Assembly (NCBI GenBank): GCA_902618245.1
Contig: CACMZR010000007.1
Coordinates: forward strand, 45,844 to 109,843
Direction: 5' to 3'
DNA from: an uncultured Bacteroidota bacterium
GTDB lineage: Bacteria; Bacteroidota; Bacteroidia; Flavobacteriales; Flavobacteriaceae
Length of the DNA: 64,000 nucleotides
Shown here: piece by piece, positions 55,418-63,809 of the stretch
Position numbering within the stretch: the first letter of the stretch is position 1
Layout: every line of letters starts with the position of its first letter
Made by a program: the position numbers and the translations under genes
The notes under the pieces: model-generated
Told to the model about the DNA's origin: nothing
The model's database searches: none
Seen by the model: only the letters and a program-made list of their open reading frames with translations

Positions 55418-56398
55418 TTATTTATATATCGAATTCGATGGTATGTTTTTATTTAATTTGTTTTTGTAGAAGGTATATGAAAAACCTTTTTGTATACTGA
55501 ATGCGCCAACTTCGCCATTTTTATTTGTAGCAAGATAGGCAACCTGAAAGTTTGGTTTTCCCTTTTGCTTTTCTAATATTCTATTTACTGCTTCTTCACA
55601 TGCTTTTTGAGGACTTAGACCGCCGCGCATTAGTTCAACAATTAAAAAACTTCCGACAGTTTTGATCACCTCTTCACCTAAGCCAGTGGCTACTGCTCCA
55701 CCAACATTGTTGTCAATATACAATCCAGATCCAATGATCGGTGAATCACCAACACGCCCTGACATCTTGTAGGCTAGTCCGCTTGTAGTACAAGCTCCTG
55801 ACAGATTACCTGAATTATCGCAACAAATCATCCCAATAGTATCATGATTTTCAACATTTATTTCAGGTTGATAGTTTCCATTTTTAAGCCATTTCTCCCA
55901 AGCCTTTTTGCTTTTCTCAGTAAGAAGATTTTCAGGCTTATAACCCTGTTTTATTGCGAATTGACGAGCGCCTTTTCCTGCTAGTATTACATGAGGAGTT
56001 TTTTCCATAACTTCTTTTGCAAGGGCTGCTACGTGAGTTATATTTTCGACTGCCAAAACAGCACCACAATCACCAGTATGATTCATTACACAAGCATCTA
56101 AGCTAACAACTCCATCACGATCAGGTGCACCACCCTTTCCGACAGTTGTATTTAGTAGATTAGACTCCTCATATGCTACACCCTTGACCACGGCCTCAAT
56201 AGCACTAAATCCACCTTCAAGTGCCCTGCCAGCCTTCATATTTGCTTCAGGTACACTCCAGGTGCTAATAGCATAAGTTTCGGAGTTTTTTGAAATGGAA
56301 GAAATACTTTTGTTGCCCAAGCTGGTGATGGTTTCAGGAGCAACTAACATAGTTGACAGTCCTAAATAGCTTTTGTTAAGAAAATTTCGTCTATTCAT
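55418..56398 (-). CDS. N4-(beta-N-acetylglucosaminyl)-L-asparaginase (glycosylasparaginase)
   Basis: Cleaves the GlcNAc-asparagine link of N-glycoproteins. The 326-residue precursor is an Ntn-hydrolase: self-cleavage is expected before the threonine in NHDTIGMICC, which becomes the nucleophile. GRVGDSPIIGSGLYIDN and ATGLGEE are conserved substrate loops. The N-terminus MNRRNFLNKSYLGLSTM resembles a Tat signal, so a periplasmic enzyme is likely. It is the first gene of the minus-strand run that includes the GMC pair and glp genes, and diverges from cutC. Confidence 0.9.
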   Translation of the reverse strand: MNRRNFLNKSYLGLSTMLVAPETITSLGNKSISSISKNSETYAISTWSVPEANMKAGRALEGGFSAIEAVVKGVAYEESNLLNTTVGKGGAPDRDGVVSLDACVMNHTGDCGAVLAVENITHVAALAKEVMEKTPHVILAGKGARQFAIKQGYKPENLLTEKSKKAWEKWLKNGNYQPEINVENHDTIGMICCDNSGNLSGACTTSGLAYKMSGRVGDSPIIGSGLYIDNNVGGAVATGLGEEVIKTVGSFLIVELMRGGLSPQKACEEAVNRILEKQKGKPNFQVAYLATNKNGEVGAFSIQKGFSYTFYKNKLNKNIPSNSIYK

Positions 56399-56494
56399 TT
56401 GTTCTTCTAAATTAATAACAATTTTACACTAATAAAAAAAGGAGAAATAATTATTACTTATTTTAGGGTAAGTTTTTTCTATAATTTAAGTGAG

Positions 56495-57223
56495 ATGAGA
56501 GTTGAAGTATGTGCAGATTCTATTCTATCAATCCAAAATGCATCTGATGCAAAAGTAGATCGTATAGAGTTATGTTCAGCACTTGAGATAGGGGGTTTAA
56601 CTCCTTCATTTGGTTTAATTAAGGAGGCTGTTGATTTAAAACTTTTACCTATTCATTGTTTAATCAGACCTAGACCCGGTCATTTTTTTTATAGTAAGGA
56701 TGAAATTAAAGTTATCGAAAAAAATATATTAAATGCACGTGAATTAGGATGCCATGGTGTCGTAGTTGGCGCACATGATCAAAATTTCAAGCTTGACTTA
56801 ACGTTGCTCAAAAGATGGAAAACTTTGGCAGGAAGAATGCATTTAACATTTCATAGGGCTTTTGACGTTTTAGTAAATCCCTTAGAATCTATAAATCAAC
56901 TAATTGATTTGGGTTTTGACTGTATACTAACCTCGGGCCAAAAAGAAAAGGCTGAAGAAGGAATTGATAATCTTACCTATTGGAATACTAAATTTGGATC
57001 AGACATAACAATCATGCCAGGTAGTGGAATTGGAGTTTCTAACTGTAAAAAATTTAAAAAAGAAGGTTTTAAATATATTCATTTATCTGCAGGTGAGGAT
57101 ATACAAACAATTCCAATGCCAGATGGAATTAATCAAAAATTGTCATTTTTAAAACAAAAAATTCGGCATAGCGACAAACAAACCTTAATTGAGGTTGTTA
57201 AATCCATAAAATCAGTTGAATAA
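56495..57223 (+). CDS. cutC: CutC family protein
   Basis: A TIM-barrel protein of 242 residues. VEVCADSILSIQNASDAKVDRIELC, split at residues 3-27, and the strands IHCLIRPRPGHFFYS, GVVVGAHDQ and MHLTFHRAFDVL are family marks. CutC was first linked to copper homeostasis in E. coli, but direct evidence for that is weak, and in Bacteroidota the gene often lies among glycan-degradation genes. Here it diverges from a glycosylasparaginase gene across 96 bases. Its last 12 bases overlap the end of the convergent TauE gene. Confidence 0.92.
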   Translation: MRVEVCADSILSIQNASDAKVDRIELCSALEIGGLTPSFGLIKEAVDLKLLPIHCLIRPRPGHFFYSKDEIKVIEKNILNARELGCHGVVVGAHDQNFKLDLTLLKRWKTLAGRMHLTFHRAFDVLVNPLESINQLIDLGFDCILTSGQKEKAEEGIDNLTYWNTKFGSDITIMPGSGIGVSNCKKFKKEGFKYIHLSAGEDIQTIPMPDGINQKLSFLKQKIRHSDKQTLIEVVKSIKSVE

Positions 57224-57970
57224 AATCATAGCTCCACCTAGAGCTGTGAACAAAAGGATCAATTTACGATAACTATTTTCGTTAATTTTTTTTACAATAA
57301 AAACCCCTGATATTAAACCAAAAATTTCAAAAGGCATTAGCTCTAAACTTTTAAAAAAAGAAACCTTATTAATAGTTTGCCATGACCATATATGAAATGG
57401 AACTTTGAAAATATTTATTATAAAAAAAAGCCATGCTGCGGTTCCAATAAATGCATTTTTTGGTAATCGCATAGCTAAAAAATAAATATTTGAAAAAGCC
57501 CCAGCCAAATTTCCAACCATTGTTGTAAATCCGGCAAAAATTCCCATTGAACTAGCAAAACTCCAATGACTTGGAATTTTTTTTTCTTTTCTGTTTTCCC
57601 AATAATACATTTGCCCAACACTAAACAAAATAATACCAGCCATAGAATATTTAAAAATAATTTCTGATATTAAACCACCCCCAATTACTCCAATTAGTAC
57701 ACCCAAAATCATCCATGGTAAAAGTTTAATTATATAATTCCATTTTACAAAACCTTTATAATAACTTACAGCAAAAATATCGCCTAAAAGTAAAAGAGGC
57801 ATCAAAATACCGGTGGATGCTTTTGCACCAAAAGCCAATGCAAATCCAGTTACTATTAAAGCTGCTATTCCTTTAATACCAGCTTTTGAAACTCCCAACA
57901 GGAATGAGCAAAAAGCTGCAATGGAAAATTTATAAATTTCTAAATCAAACAATAAATAAAACTTACGCAC
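57212..57970 (-). CDS. Sulfite exporter TauE/SafE family membrane protein
   Basis: A predicted multi-helix transporter of 252 residues from the TauE/SafE family (DUF81), which exports or imports organosulfur anions or other small anions. The conserved SFLLGVSKAGIKGIAALIV stretch is in the first helix, and GNLAGAFSNIYFLAMRLPKNAFIGTAA matches the second repeat in two pieces. The start is a GTG at 57970. Substrate unknown; no sulfur-metabolism gene is adjacent. Convergent overlap with cutC by 12 bases. Confidence 0.85.
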   Translation of the reverse strand: MRKFYLLFDLEIYKFSIAAFCSFLLGVSKAGIKGIAALIVTGFALAFGAKASTGILMPLLLLGDIFAVSYYKGFVKWNYIIKLLPWMILGVLIGVIGGGLISEIIFKYSMAGIILFSVGQMYYWENRKEKKIPSHWSFASSMGIFAGFTTMVGNLAGAFSNIYFLAMRLPKNAFIGTAAWLFFIINIFKVPFHIWSWQTINKVSFFKSLELMPFEIFGLISGVFIVKKINENSYRKLILLFTALGGAMILFN

Positions 57971-58045
57971 AATATAGTATATATTATTTTACGCATATTC
58001 TCTAATTATAAACAAATCTGTTTTTAGATATTTGCAATAAAAAGA

Positions 58046-58894
58046 TTGGAATCTAAATTTGTTAGGTCAATTAGATTTATGATACTAAGTACTTTGTCTT
58101 TTGCATTAATGAATGCACTGGTAAAGTACTTAATTAGTTATCATACATTTCAACTAGTTTTTTTTCGCTCATTAGGATCTTTAATTATAACTTTTTCAAT
58201 ACTTAAAACAAAAAATATTCCTCTTTTAGGAAATCAAAAAACACTACTATTAATCCGTGGATTGGTTGGAGTTTCAGCGATGATACTCTTTTTTTTAGGT
58301 ATTCGATACATAGGTGTGGCTAGCTCTGTAACACTTAGATACACATCCCCAATTTTTGCTGCAATTTTAGCTGTTATTTTTTTCAAGGAGAAAATTAAAA
58401 TACCTCAATGGACTTTTTTTGTTCTTGCCTTTTTTGGGGTTTATCTTATCGAAAGCTTTCAACCCTTATCATCGAGTATAGGAGTTTTATTGGTTTTAGG
58501 AGCTGCATTCTTGTCTGCAATTGTTTATCTAATTATTTCAAAAATTGGTGATAATGATCATCCAGTTACAATAGTCCACTATTTTATGTTCATTGGCTCT
58601 TTAATTGGTGGTATTGGATCTATTTTTTTTTGGAAAACCCCTGAATTAAAAGAACTTCTACTTTTAATTAGTTTAGGGTTTTTTGGTTTTTTTGGACAAT
58701 ATTATATGACTTTAGCTTTTCAAAATTATAAGCCCCATTTAGTAGCCCCGTTTAAATATGTTGAAGTCTTTTTTACATTCACAATGAGCATATTTTTACT
58801 AGATGAAGCATACGACCTTGTTCAGATCTTAGGAGCTATATTAATAATCGTTGCTCTATTACTAAATATTTGGTATAAGTTTAGATTCAAATAA
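58046..58894 (+). CDS. DMT superfamily transporter (EamA domains)
   Basis: A ten-helix drug/metabolite transporter with two EamA repeats (residues of about 8-135 and 148-278), 282 residues. Marks include FVRSIRFMILSTLSFALMN at the first helix, RYTSPIFAAILAVIFFKEKI at the end of repeat one, and FKYVEVFFTFTMSIFLLDEA at the end of repeat two. The TTG at 58046 is chosen because the first ATG (58079) lies inside the first helix. Substrate unknown. It diverges from the TauE gene across 75 bases. Confidence 0.85.
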   Translation: MESKFVRSIRFMILSTLSFALMNALVKYLISYHTFQLVFFRSLGSLIITFSILKTKNIPLLGNQKTLLLIRGLVGVSAMILFFLGIRYIGVASSVTLRYTSPIFAAILAVIFFKEKIKIPQWTFFVLAFFGVYLIESFQPLSSSIGVLLVLGAAFLSAIVYLIISKIGDNDHPVTIVHYFMFIGSLIGGIGSIFFWKTPELKELLLLISLGFFGFFGQYYMTLAFQNYKPHLVAPFKYVEVFFTFTMSIFLLDEAYDLVQILGAILIIVALLLNIWYKFRFK

Positions 58895-58918
58895 ATCAAG
58901 CCAGTTCTCAAATCAGAA

Positions 58919-59755
58919 TTATCTGGATAATTCATCAATTGTTTTGGTATTCATTCTCACATAATCTTGGTTTCCGGCTTTCACAGCATATTTAAGTGAA
59001 TTTTTTGAAGCCTCTATTGCACCCTTTTTTTCTCCTAATCCAATTAAAATCAAAGCCTGTTGTCTGTACATCCAAAACTTACCAGGATCCTTTTTAATTG
59101 CGTATGCAATCCATTTTTTTGCTTTTTTAAGATCTTTACCGCTTTCTCTAAAGTATACAGCTGCTTTATAATAATCACTTGGAGCTGGGTTTTTACTTAA
59201 AGTCTTTTCAATAGTGCTCATTGCTTTTTCATCAGTAGGTACTAATAAGGGAATATTGATTTCAGTTTTTTCCCAAGCTAACCTTATGAAAGCCCCGTCA
59301 TTATTAATTGATTCGATTGAAATAGTAAAATTTTCTCTAGCTTCGCTGACACTTTTGGTTTTAACAGTTAAACTCGCTGCAATTAATGACTCATCCCAAG
59401 GTTTAGGTAAACCTGAATTATCAGTTTTATTATAGAAATAAACCTCCCAATTTGACTTTTCTGGCCTTGTGTATATAGAGTATTTACCAGCTTTCAAAGA
59501 TTTATTACCCACTAAAACATCATCACTAAAACTTATTAAACTGTTATCATTAGCACCTGTTCTCCAAATTGCACCATATGGTACTAAATCTCCTATTATT
59601 TTTCTTCCCTTCATAGCAGGTCTTGAGTAAGTTATCTTAATTTCAGTTAATCCTACAATTTGAGTGAATTCAGCTATTGGGCTGGCTTGTGGCGTTTGAA
59701 CTTGTGCCAAGGTAGTAATAGACAATAATAAGGTTAAAAACTTAAAAAATTTCAT
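58919..59755 (-). CDS. DUF2911 family exported protein with TPR-like tail
   Basis: A 278-residue protein with a signal peptide (residues 1-17, ending TLAQ) and a DUF2911 domain in residues of about 25-165 (ITYSRPAMKGRKIIGDLVPYG, WRTGANDNSLISFS, AGKYSIYTRPEKSNWEVYFY). The C-terminal 110 residues are helical with repeated Ala/Lys patterns (YKAAVYFRESGKDLKKAKKW, KKGAIEASKNSLKYA), resembling TPR repeats. Common in Bacteroidota; function unknown. It lies convergent to the DMT transporter gene and divergent from the photolyase cluster. Confidence 0.85.
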   Translation of the reverse strand: MKFFKFLTLLLSITTLAQVQTPQASPIAEFTQIVGLTEIKITYSRPAMKGRKIIGDLVPYGAIWRTGANDNSLISFSDDVLVGNKSLKAGKYSIYTRPEKSNWEVYFYNKTDNSGLPKPWDESLIAASLTVKTKSVSEARENFTISIESINNDGAFIRLAWEKTEINIPLLVPTDEKAMSTIEKTLSKNPAPSDYYKAAVYFRESGKDLKKAKKWIAYAIKKDPGKFWMYRQQALILIGLGEKKGAIEASKNSLKYAVKAGNQDYVRMNTKTIDELSR

Positions 59756-59856
59756 TTCGTATTTAATTTAATTTCGTTGTTATAAATATAAATTTTTGGC
59801 TTTAAAATTTCAAGATGCAACCCAATGAATAATTTTTTGTTAAAAACTATTCAAAA

Positions 59857-59894
59857 TAAATGTTTAAGGATTATGCTGAATAGTTAAACATTTA
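59857..59894. promoter_or_regulatory. Perfect 11-bp inverted repeat upstream of the photolyase cluster (candidate operator)
   Basis: TAAATGTTTAA at 59857-59867 and its exact reverse complement TTAAACATTTA at 59884-59894, separated by 16 bases. The right arm ends one base before a -7 element. Each arm is itself close to a palindrome (TTAAA-CA-TTTAA on the right), with arm centres about 28 bp apart. The position is suited to a dimeric regulator acting on the promoter; its identity is unknown. Confidence 0.6.
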
Positions 59895-59895
59895 A

Positions 59896-59903
59896 TATCT
59901 TTG
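59896..59903 (+). promoter_or_regulatory. -7 element of the photolyase cluster promoter
   Basis: TATCTTTG matches TAnnTTTG; transcription would begin near 59908, about 12 bases before the first ATG (59920). No good -33 TTG is present at the usual distance, consistent with a regulated promoter that needs an activator or another sigma factor. Confidence 0.5.
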
Positions 59904-59919
59904 TTACAAATAAACAAAT

Positions 59920-60387
59920 ATGAAAATATATCGCTTAAAAGCGATTCAAAATCTACCTATTTCCCAAAAGGAGGCATGGCAATTTTTGTCTGACCCGAAA
60001 AATTTAAAACAAATAACCCCTGATTATATGGGATTTAAAATAGTTAGTGGTTTGTCAGAAAAGATTTATGCAGGCCAAATAATACAATATATAGTTACCC
60101 CAATTCTAGGTATACCAACAAAATGGGTTACTGAAATAACTCATGTTGAAGATGGTAATTATTTTGTTGATGAACAACGTTTCGGACCATATGATTTGTG
60201 GCATCACAAACACTTCATTAAACCTATTGAAAAAGGGGTTGAAATGATTGATATTGTTGACTACAAAATACCTTTTGGATTTTTGGGAAGACTTTTACAC
60301 CCTTTACTTGTATTTCCTAAACTAAAGGAAATTTTTGATTATAGAAAAAAAGCATTAGTTGAAATTTTTGGACCATACCCTAAATGA
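59920..60387 (+). CDS. SRPBCC family (cyclase/dehydrase-like) protein
   Basis: A 155-residue START/SRPBCC ligand-binding fold protein. It begins YRLKAIQNLPISQKEAWQFL, then FLSDPKNLKQITPDYMGFKI, GQIIQYIVTPILGIPTKWVTEITH in part, VDEQRFGPYDLWHHKHFI, and IDIVDYKIPFGFLGRLLHPL, a pattern shared with small proteins found in bacterial photolyase or light-response clusters. The ligand is unknown. Its stop overlaps the next start by four bases (ATGA), indicating coupled translation. It is the first gene of the light/UV cluster. Confidence 0.85.
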   Translation: MKIYRLKAIQNLPISQKEAWQFLSDPKNLKQITPDYMGFKIVSGLSEKIYAGQIIQYIVTPILGIPTKWVTEITHVEDGNYFVDEQRFGPYDLWHHKHFIKPIEKGVEMIDIVDYKIPFGFLGRLLHPLLVFPKLKEIFDYRKKALVEIFGPYPK

Positions 60388-61085
60388 TAAAAGATAAAAA
60401 CATATTAATTATTGGAGGTAGTTCTGGTATTGGTTTAGCTCTAGCAGAAATTTTATCTCCCTCAAATTCAGTTTTTGTAGCTAGTAGATCAAATGAAAAT
60501 TTAAGTAGTTTAGATTTAAATCATCTACCATACGACGCAACATCAGCTGAATTAGACACTACTGTATTACCTGAAGAATTACATGGATTTGTTTATTGTC
60601 CTGGGAGCATAAATTTAAGACCCTTTAAAGGGCTATCAACAGAAGCATTTGAAAAAGATTTTCAAATTAATGTTACTGGTGCAATTAATTCATTAAAATC
60701 AGTTCTATCAAGGTTAAGTGCTAGCGGTAATGCATCTGTTGTTTTTTTTAGCACAGTTGCAGTACAAACTGGAATGCCTTTCCATAGTTCTGTAGCTGCT
60801 TCAAAAGGAGCTATAGAGGGCCTCACACGCTCATTGGCAGCAGAATTTGCCCCTAAAATAAGAGTAAATGCTATAGCGCCATCACTTGTAAATACACCTC
60901 TTGCTTCAAAATTTTTAAATAACGAATCTAAAATTGAAAAAGCAAACGAAAGGCATCCTTTAGGCAGGATAGGGAATGCTAAGGAGATTGCACAAGCTGC
61001 AGGATTTCTTCTTGGTCCAGAAAGCAGTTGGATGACTGGAAGAGTTTTACAACTTGATGGAGGTATAGGTAACCTTAAAACATGA
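60384..61085 (+). CDS. SDR family protein with altered active site
   Basis: A Rossmann-fold short-chain dehydrogenase/reductase relative of 233 residues. The cofactor loop IIGGSSGIGLALAE (about residues 7-20) and the strand with YCPGSINL are intact, as are the serine of FFSTVA and the lysine of VAASKGAIEGL. The catalytic tyrosine of YxxxK is replaced by valine (V-A-A-S-K), so ordinary dehydrogenase chemistry is doubtful. NAIAPSLVNTPLA and LQLDGGIG are usual for the family. Coupled to SRPBCC upstream; five bases before the photolyase. Confidence 0.87.
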   Translation: MIKDKNILIIGGSSGIGLALAEILSPSNSVFVASRSNENLSSLDLNHLPYDATSAELDTTVLPEELHGFVYCPGSINLRPFKGLSTEAFEKDFQINVTGAINSLKSVLSRLSASGNASVVFFSTVAVQTGMPFHSSVAASKGAIEGLTRSLAAEFAPKIRVNAIAPSLVNTPLASKFLNNESKIEKANERHPLGRIGNAKEIAQAAGFLLGPESSWMTGRVLQLDGGIGNLKT

Positions 61086-61090
61086 TTTGA

Positions 61091-62392
61091 TTGGAAAAAT
61101 ATACTATTTTTTGGTTTAGGCGTGATTTGAGAATTGAGGACAACCACGGTTTTTATAAAGCCCTCAGTGGAAAAAATAAGGTTATACCCATTTTTATTTT
61201 CGATCCAAATATTTTAGACAGATTACCAAAACAAGATGCAAGAGTCGAATTCATTTTATTAGCCTTGGGTACCATAGATATTGCTATGAAGAGGAACAGG
61301 TGCAATGTTGGTGTATATCATGGTACCCCCGAGGCTATTTTTAATCAATTAATTAATCAATACCAAATTGAAGAAGTTATTTGTAATGATGACTATGAAC
61401 CTTATGCTACTAAAAGAGATAAAAAAATTAAAACATTTTTGAGTAAAAAAGGAATAGATTTTAAAGCTTATAAAGACCAAGTAATTTTTGAAAAAAGTGA
61501 AATTGTTAAGGATGATGGAAATCCATATAAAGTTTACACACCGTATTCAAGAAAATGGTTGACTTATTTTGATACCCAATGCTTGGAAGAGTATCCATCG
61601 GAATCTTTATTAAGTAATTGTTATTCTGAGCAAGAGCTTCCCAAAATAAAATTAGATCAATTGGGATTTACAAGCAGCACTATTAATCAACCCAAATATT
61701 TTTTTGACAATCAAATTATTGATGATTATGAGTCAACAAGAAACTTTCCATATTTAAATAAAACCTCAAGATTAGGAACAGCCTTAAGATTTGGTACAAT
61801 AAGTATAAGGAAAGTAGTAAAAAAAGCAGCAAGCAGGCCTAACAAAACTTTCTTAAAGGAACTCATTTGGAGAGAGTTTTTTATGCAGATTTTGTGGCAT
61901 TATCCTCACACATGTAAAGAAAGTTTTAAACCTCAGTATGATAGAATAGAGTGGAGAAACAATGAAAAAGATTTTGAAAATTGGTGTTCCGGAAATACAG
62001 GTTTTCCTCTTGTTGATGCAGGTATAAGAGAATTAAATAAAACCGGCTTTATGCATAATCGTGTCCGTATGTTAGTTGGTAGTTTTTTATGCAAGCATTT
62101 GCTTATTGACTGGAGATGGGGTGAAGCATATTTTGCAGAAAAGCTTTTTGATTATGAGATGTCAAGTAACGTTGGTAACTGGCAATGGGTAGCAGGTTGT
62201 GGTGTTGATGCAGCTCCATATTTTAGAATTTTTAATCCAACAGAACAGGTAAAAAAATTTGATAAACAGTTGCATTACATAAATAAGTGGGTGCCAGAAT
62301 TTCAAGAAATTTCTTACCCAAAACCAATAATTGACCATAAACTAGCACGTGAACGTTGTTTAAAAACATATAAAAGCGCTTTAAATTCTTAA
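61091..62392 (+). CDS. phr: Deoxyribodipyrimidine photolyase / cryptochrome, class I-like
   Basis: Uses blue light and FAD to reverse UV-induced cyclobutane pyrimidine dimers. The 433 residues have an N-terminal antenna-binding domain ([19 protein letters not shown]) and a C-terminal FAD domain with [63 protein letters not shown] and [14 protein letters not shown]. The asparagine and tryptophans of the last motif fit a DNA-repairing class I enzyme. The start is a TTG at 61091, which gives the expected [14 protein letters not shown]. The stop overlaps the next ATG by one base (TAATG). Confidence 0.93.
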   Translation: MEKYTIFWFRRDLRIEDNHGFYKALSGKNKVIPIFIFDPNILDRLPKQDARVEFILLALGTIDIAMKRNRCNVGVYHGTPEAIFNQLINQYQIEEVICNDDYEPYATKRDKKIKTFLSKKGIDFKAYKDQVIFEKSEIVKDDGNPYKVYTPYSRKWLTYFDTQCLEEYPSESLLSNCYSEQELPKIKLDQLGFTSSTINQPKYFFDNQIIDDYESTRNFPYLNKTSRLGTALRFGTISIRKVVKKAASRPNKTFLKELIWREFFMQILWHYPHTCKESFKPQYDRIEWRNNEKDFENWCSGNTGFPLVDAGIRELNKTGFMHNRVRMLVGSFLCKHLLIDWRWGEAYFAEKLFDYEMSSNVGNWQWVAGCGVDAAPYFRIFNPTEQVKKFDKQLHYINKWVPEFQEISYPKPIIDHKLARERCLKTYKSALNS

Positions 62393-62538
62393 TGAAGCGT
62401 GTACTAAAAACAAACTTACCTTCAAAAATTTGTCTTAATTGTGGGTATCCTTTTACTTGGAGAAAAAAATGGGAAAGAGATTGGAATAATGTAAAATATT
62501 GTAGTAAAAGATGCAAAACGAAAAAAAGAATGCTTTAA
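62392..62538 (+). CDS. DUF2256 zinc-ribbon protein
   Basis: A 48-residue protein with two cysteine pairs: [15 protein letters not shown] (C14, C17) and [11 protein letters not shown] (C37, C41), the DUF2256 signature. The family is repeatedly found beside cryptochrome and photolyase genes; its job is unknown, perhaps zinc-dependent nucleic-acid or protein contact. Start and stop were read directly: ATG at 62392, TAA at 62536-62538. It overlaps the photolyase stop by one base and the cryptochrome-DASH gene by 28 bases, so expression of the three is locked together. Confidence 0.88.
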   Translation: MKRVLKTNLPSKICLNCGYPFTWRKKWERDWNNVKYCSKRCKTKKRML

Positions 62539-63809
62539 TATGGCTAAGGAATGATTTAAGAATTAAAGATCATTGTGGGTTTTATAACGCAGCAAGAAAT
62601 TGTGACAAGATTTTTGCTTATTTCAGTTTTGATTCAGACAAGTTTGAAGTTACCAAATGGGGTTTTAAAAAAACTGAAAAATTTAGAACACTTTTTTTAA
62701 TCCAAACACTCAAATGTCTTAAAGATGAATTGAAGAAAAAAAATGTTACACTTATTGTCGATATTAATTCAGCAACAGTTGGTATTCCAAAATTTATTGA
62801 TTCGCTAAAAATTACAGATTTATTTTATCAAAATGAGTGGACAAAGGAGGAAAACGATATATCAGATAGTGTCAAAAAGGCAATTTCAAAAAAAATTAAA
62901 ATTCATACATATTATGATCAGTTTTTATATCACCCGGATGACATTTCATTTGAACTGGACGCATTACCTGAAGTATTCACAATTTTTAGAAAGAGTTGCG
63001 AAAAAAACACATTAGTAAGGAAAGTTTTTCCTGAAATTAAAACTTTTCCAAGTACAAATCTTTTAGATGATGAATTTATTATACCTAAGTTAGAGCATTT
63101 TGGTTTTTCGGAATTTTACCCTCCTCCTTTTTCTGCGTTTCCATTTAGTGGGGGTAGTAAAGAGGGGTATAATAGAATAAATTACTACCTGTGGGACACA
63201 AAAAAAATTTCAACATACAAAGAGACTCGTAATGGTCTAGTTGGAAAAGACTACAGTTCTAAATTTTCAGCCTGGTTATCAAATGGTTCACTATCTGCAA
63301 GAGAAATTTACTGGCAGGTTAAAGATTATGAGAATAAAGTGAAAAAAAATCAATCAACATATTGGATGATTTTTGAGTTAATTTGGAGAGATTATTTTAA
63401 GTATGTTTCACTAAAACATGGAAATAACATTTTCATGCTAGAGGGTATTTTAAAAAAAAGATACGATTGGAAATCTAATCATAAAATTTTAATGTCATGG
63501 ATTAACGGAGATACTGTTGAACCCTTTGTGAATGCAAACATGATAGAATTAAAAAAAACTGGTTGGATGAGTAATCGAGGCAGACAAAATACGGCCTCAT
63601 TTTTTTCTAAACATTTATTTATGGACTGGAGGATAGGTGCTGCATATTTTGAATCTCAACTAATTGATTACGATGTCCATAGTAATTATGGAAACTGGAT
63701 GTATGTCTCTGGAGTTGGAAATGACCCAAGAGATCGCAAATTTGATATTTCTTGGCAATCAGAAAAGTATGATCCTAAAAAAAAGTTTGAAAAATTATGG
63801 ATAAAGTAG
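62511..63809 (+). CDS. Cryptochrome DASH
   Basis: A blue-light flavoprotein of the DASH group, 432 residues, which repairs dimers in single-stranded DNA and may sense light. It begins [19 protein letters not shown]; then [92 protein letters not shown] and [19 protein letters not shown], which separate DASH proteins from the class I enzyme upstream. The first 28 bases lie inside DUF2256 in another frame; the gene ends 13 bases into the next one. Confidence 0.93.
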   Translation: MQNEKKNALIWLRNDLRIKDHCGFYNAARNCDKIFAYFSFDSDKFEVTKWGFKKTEKFRTLFLIQTLKCLKDELKKKNVTLIVDINSATVGIPKFIDSLKITDLFYQNEWTKEENDISDSVKKAISKKIKIHTYYDQFLYHPDDISFELDALPEVFTIFRKSCEKNTLVRKVFPEIKTFPSTNLLDDEFIIPKLEHFGFSEFYPPPFSAFPFSGGSKEGYNRINYYLWDTKKISTYKETRNGLVGKDYSSKFSAWLSNGSLSAREIYWQVKDYENKVKKNQSTYWMIFELIWRDYFKYVSLKHGNNIFMLEGILKKRYDWKSNHKILMSWINGDTVEPFVNANMIELKKTGWMSNRGRQNTASFFSKHLFMDWRIGAAYFESQLIDYDVHSNYGNWMYVSGVGNDPRDRKFDISWQSEKYDPKKKFEKLWIK

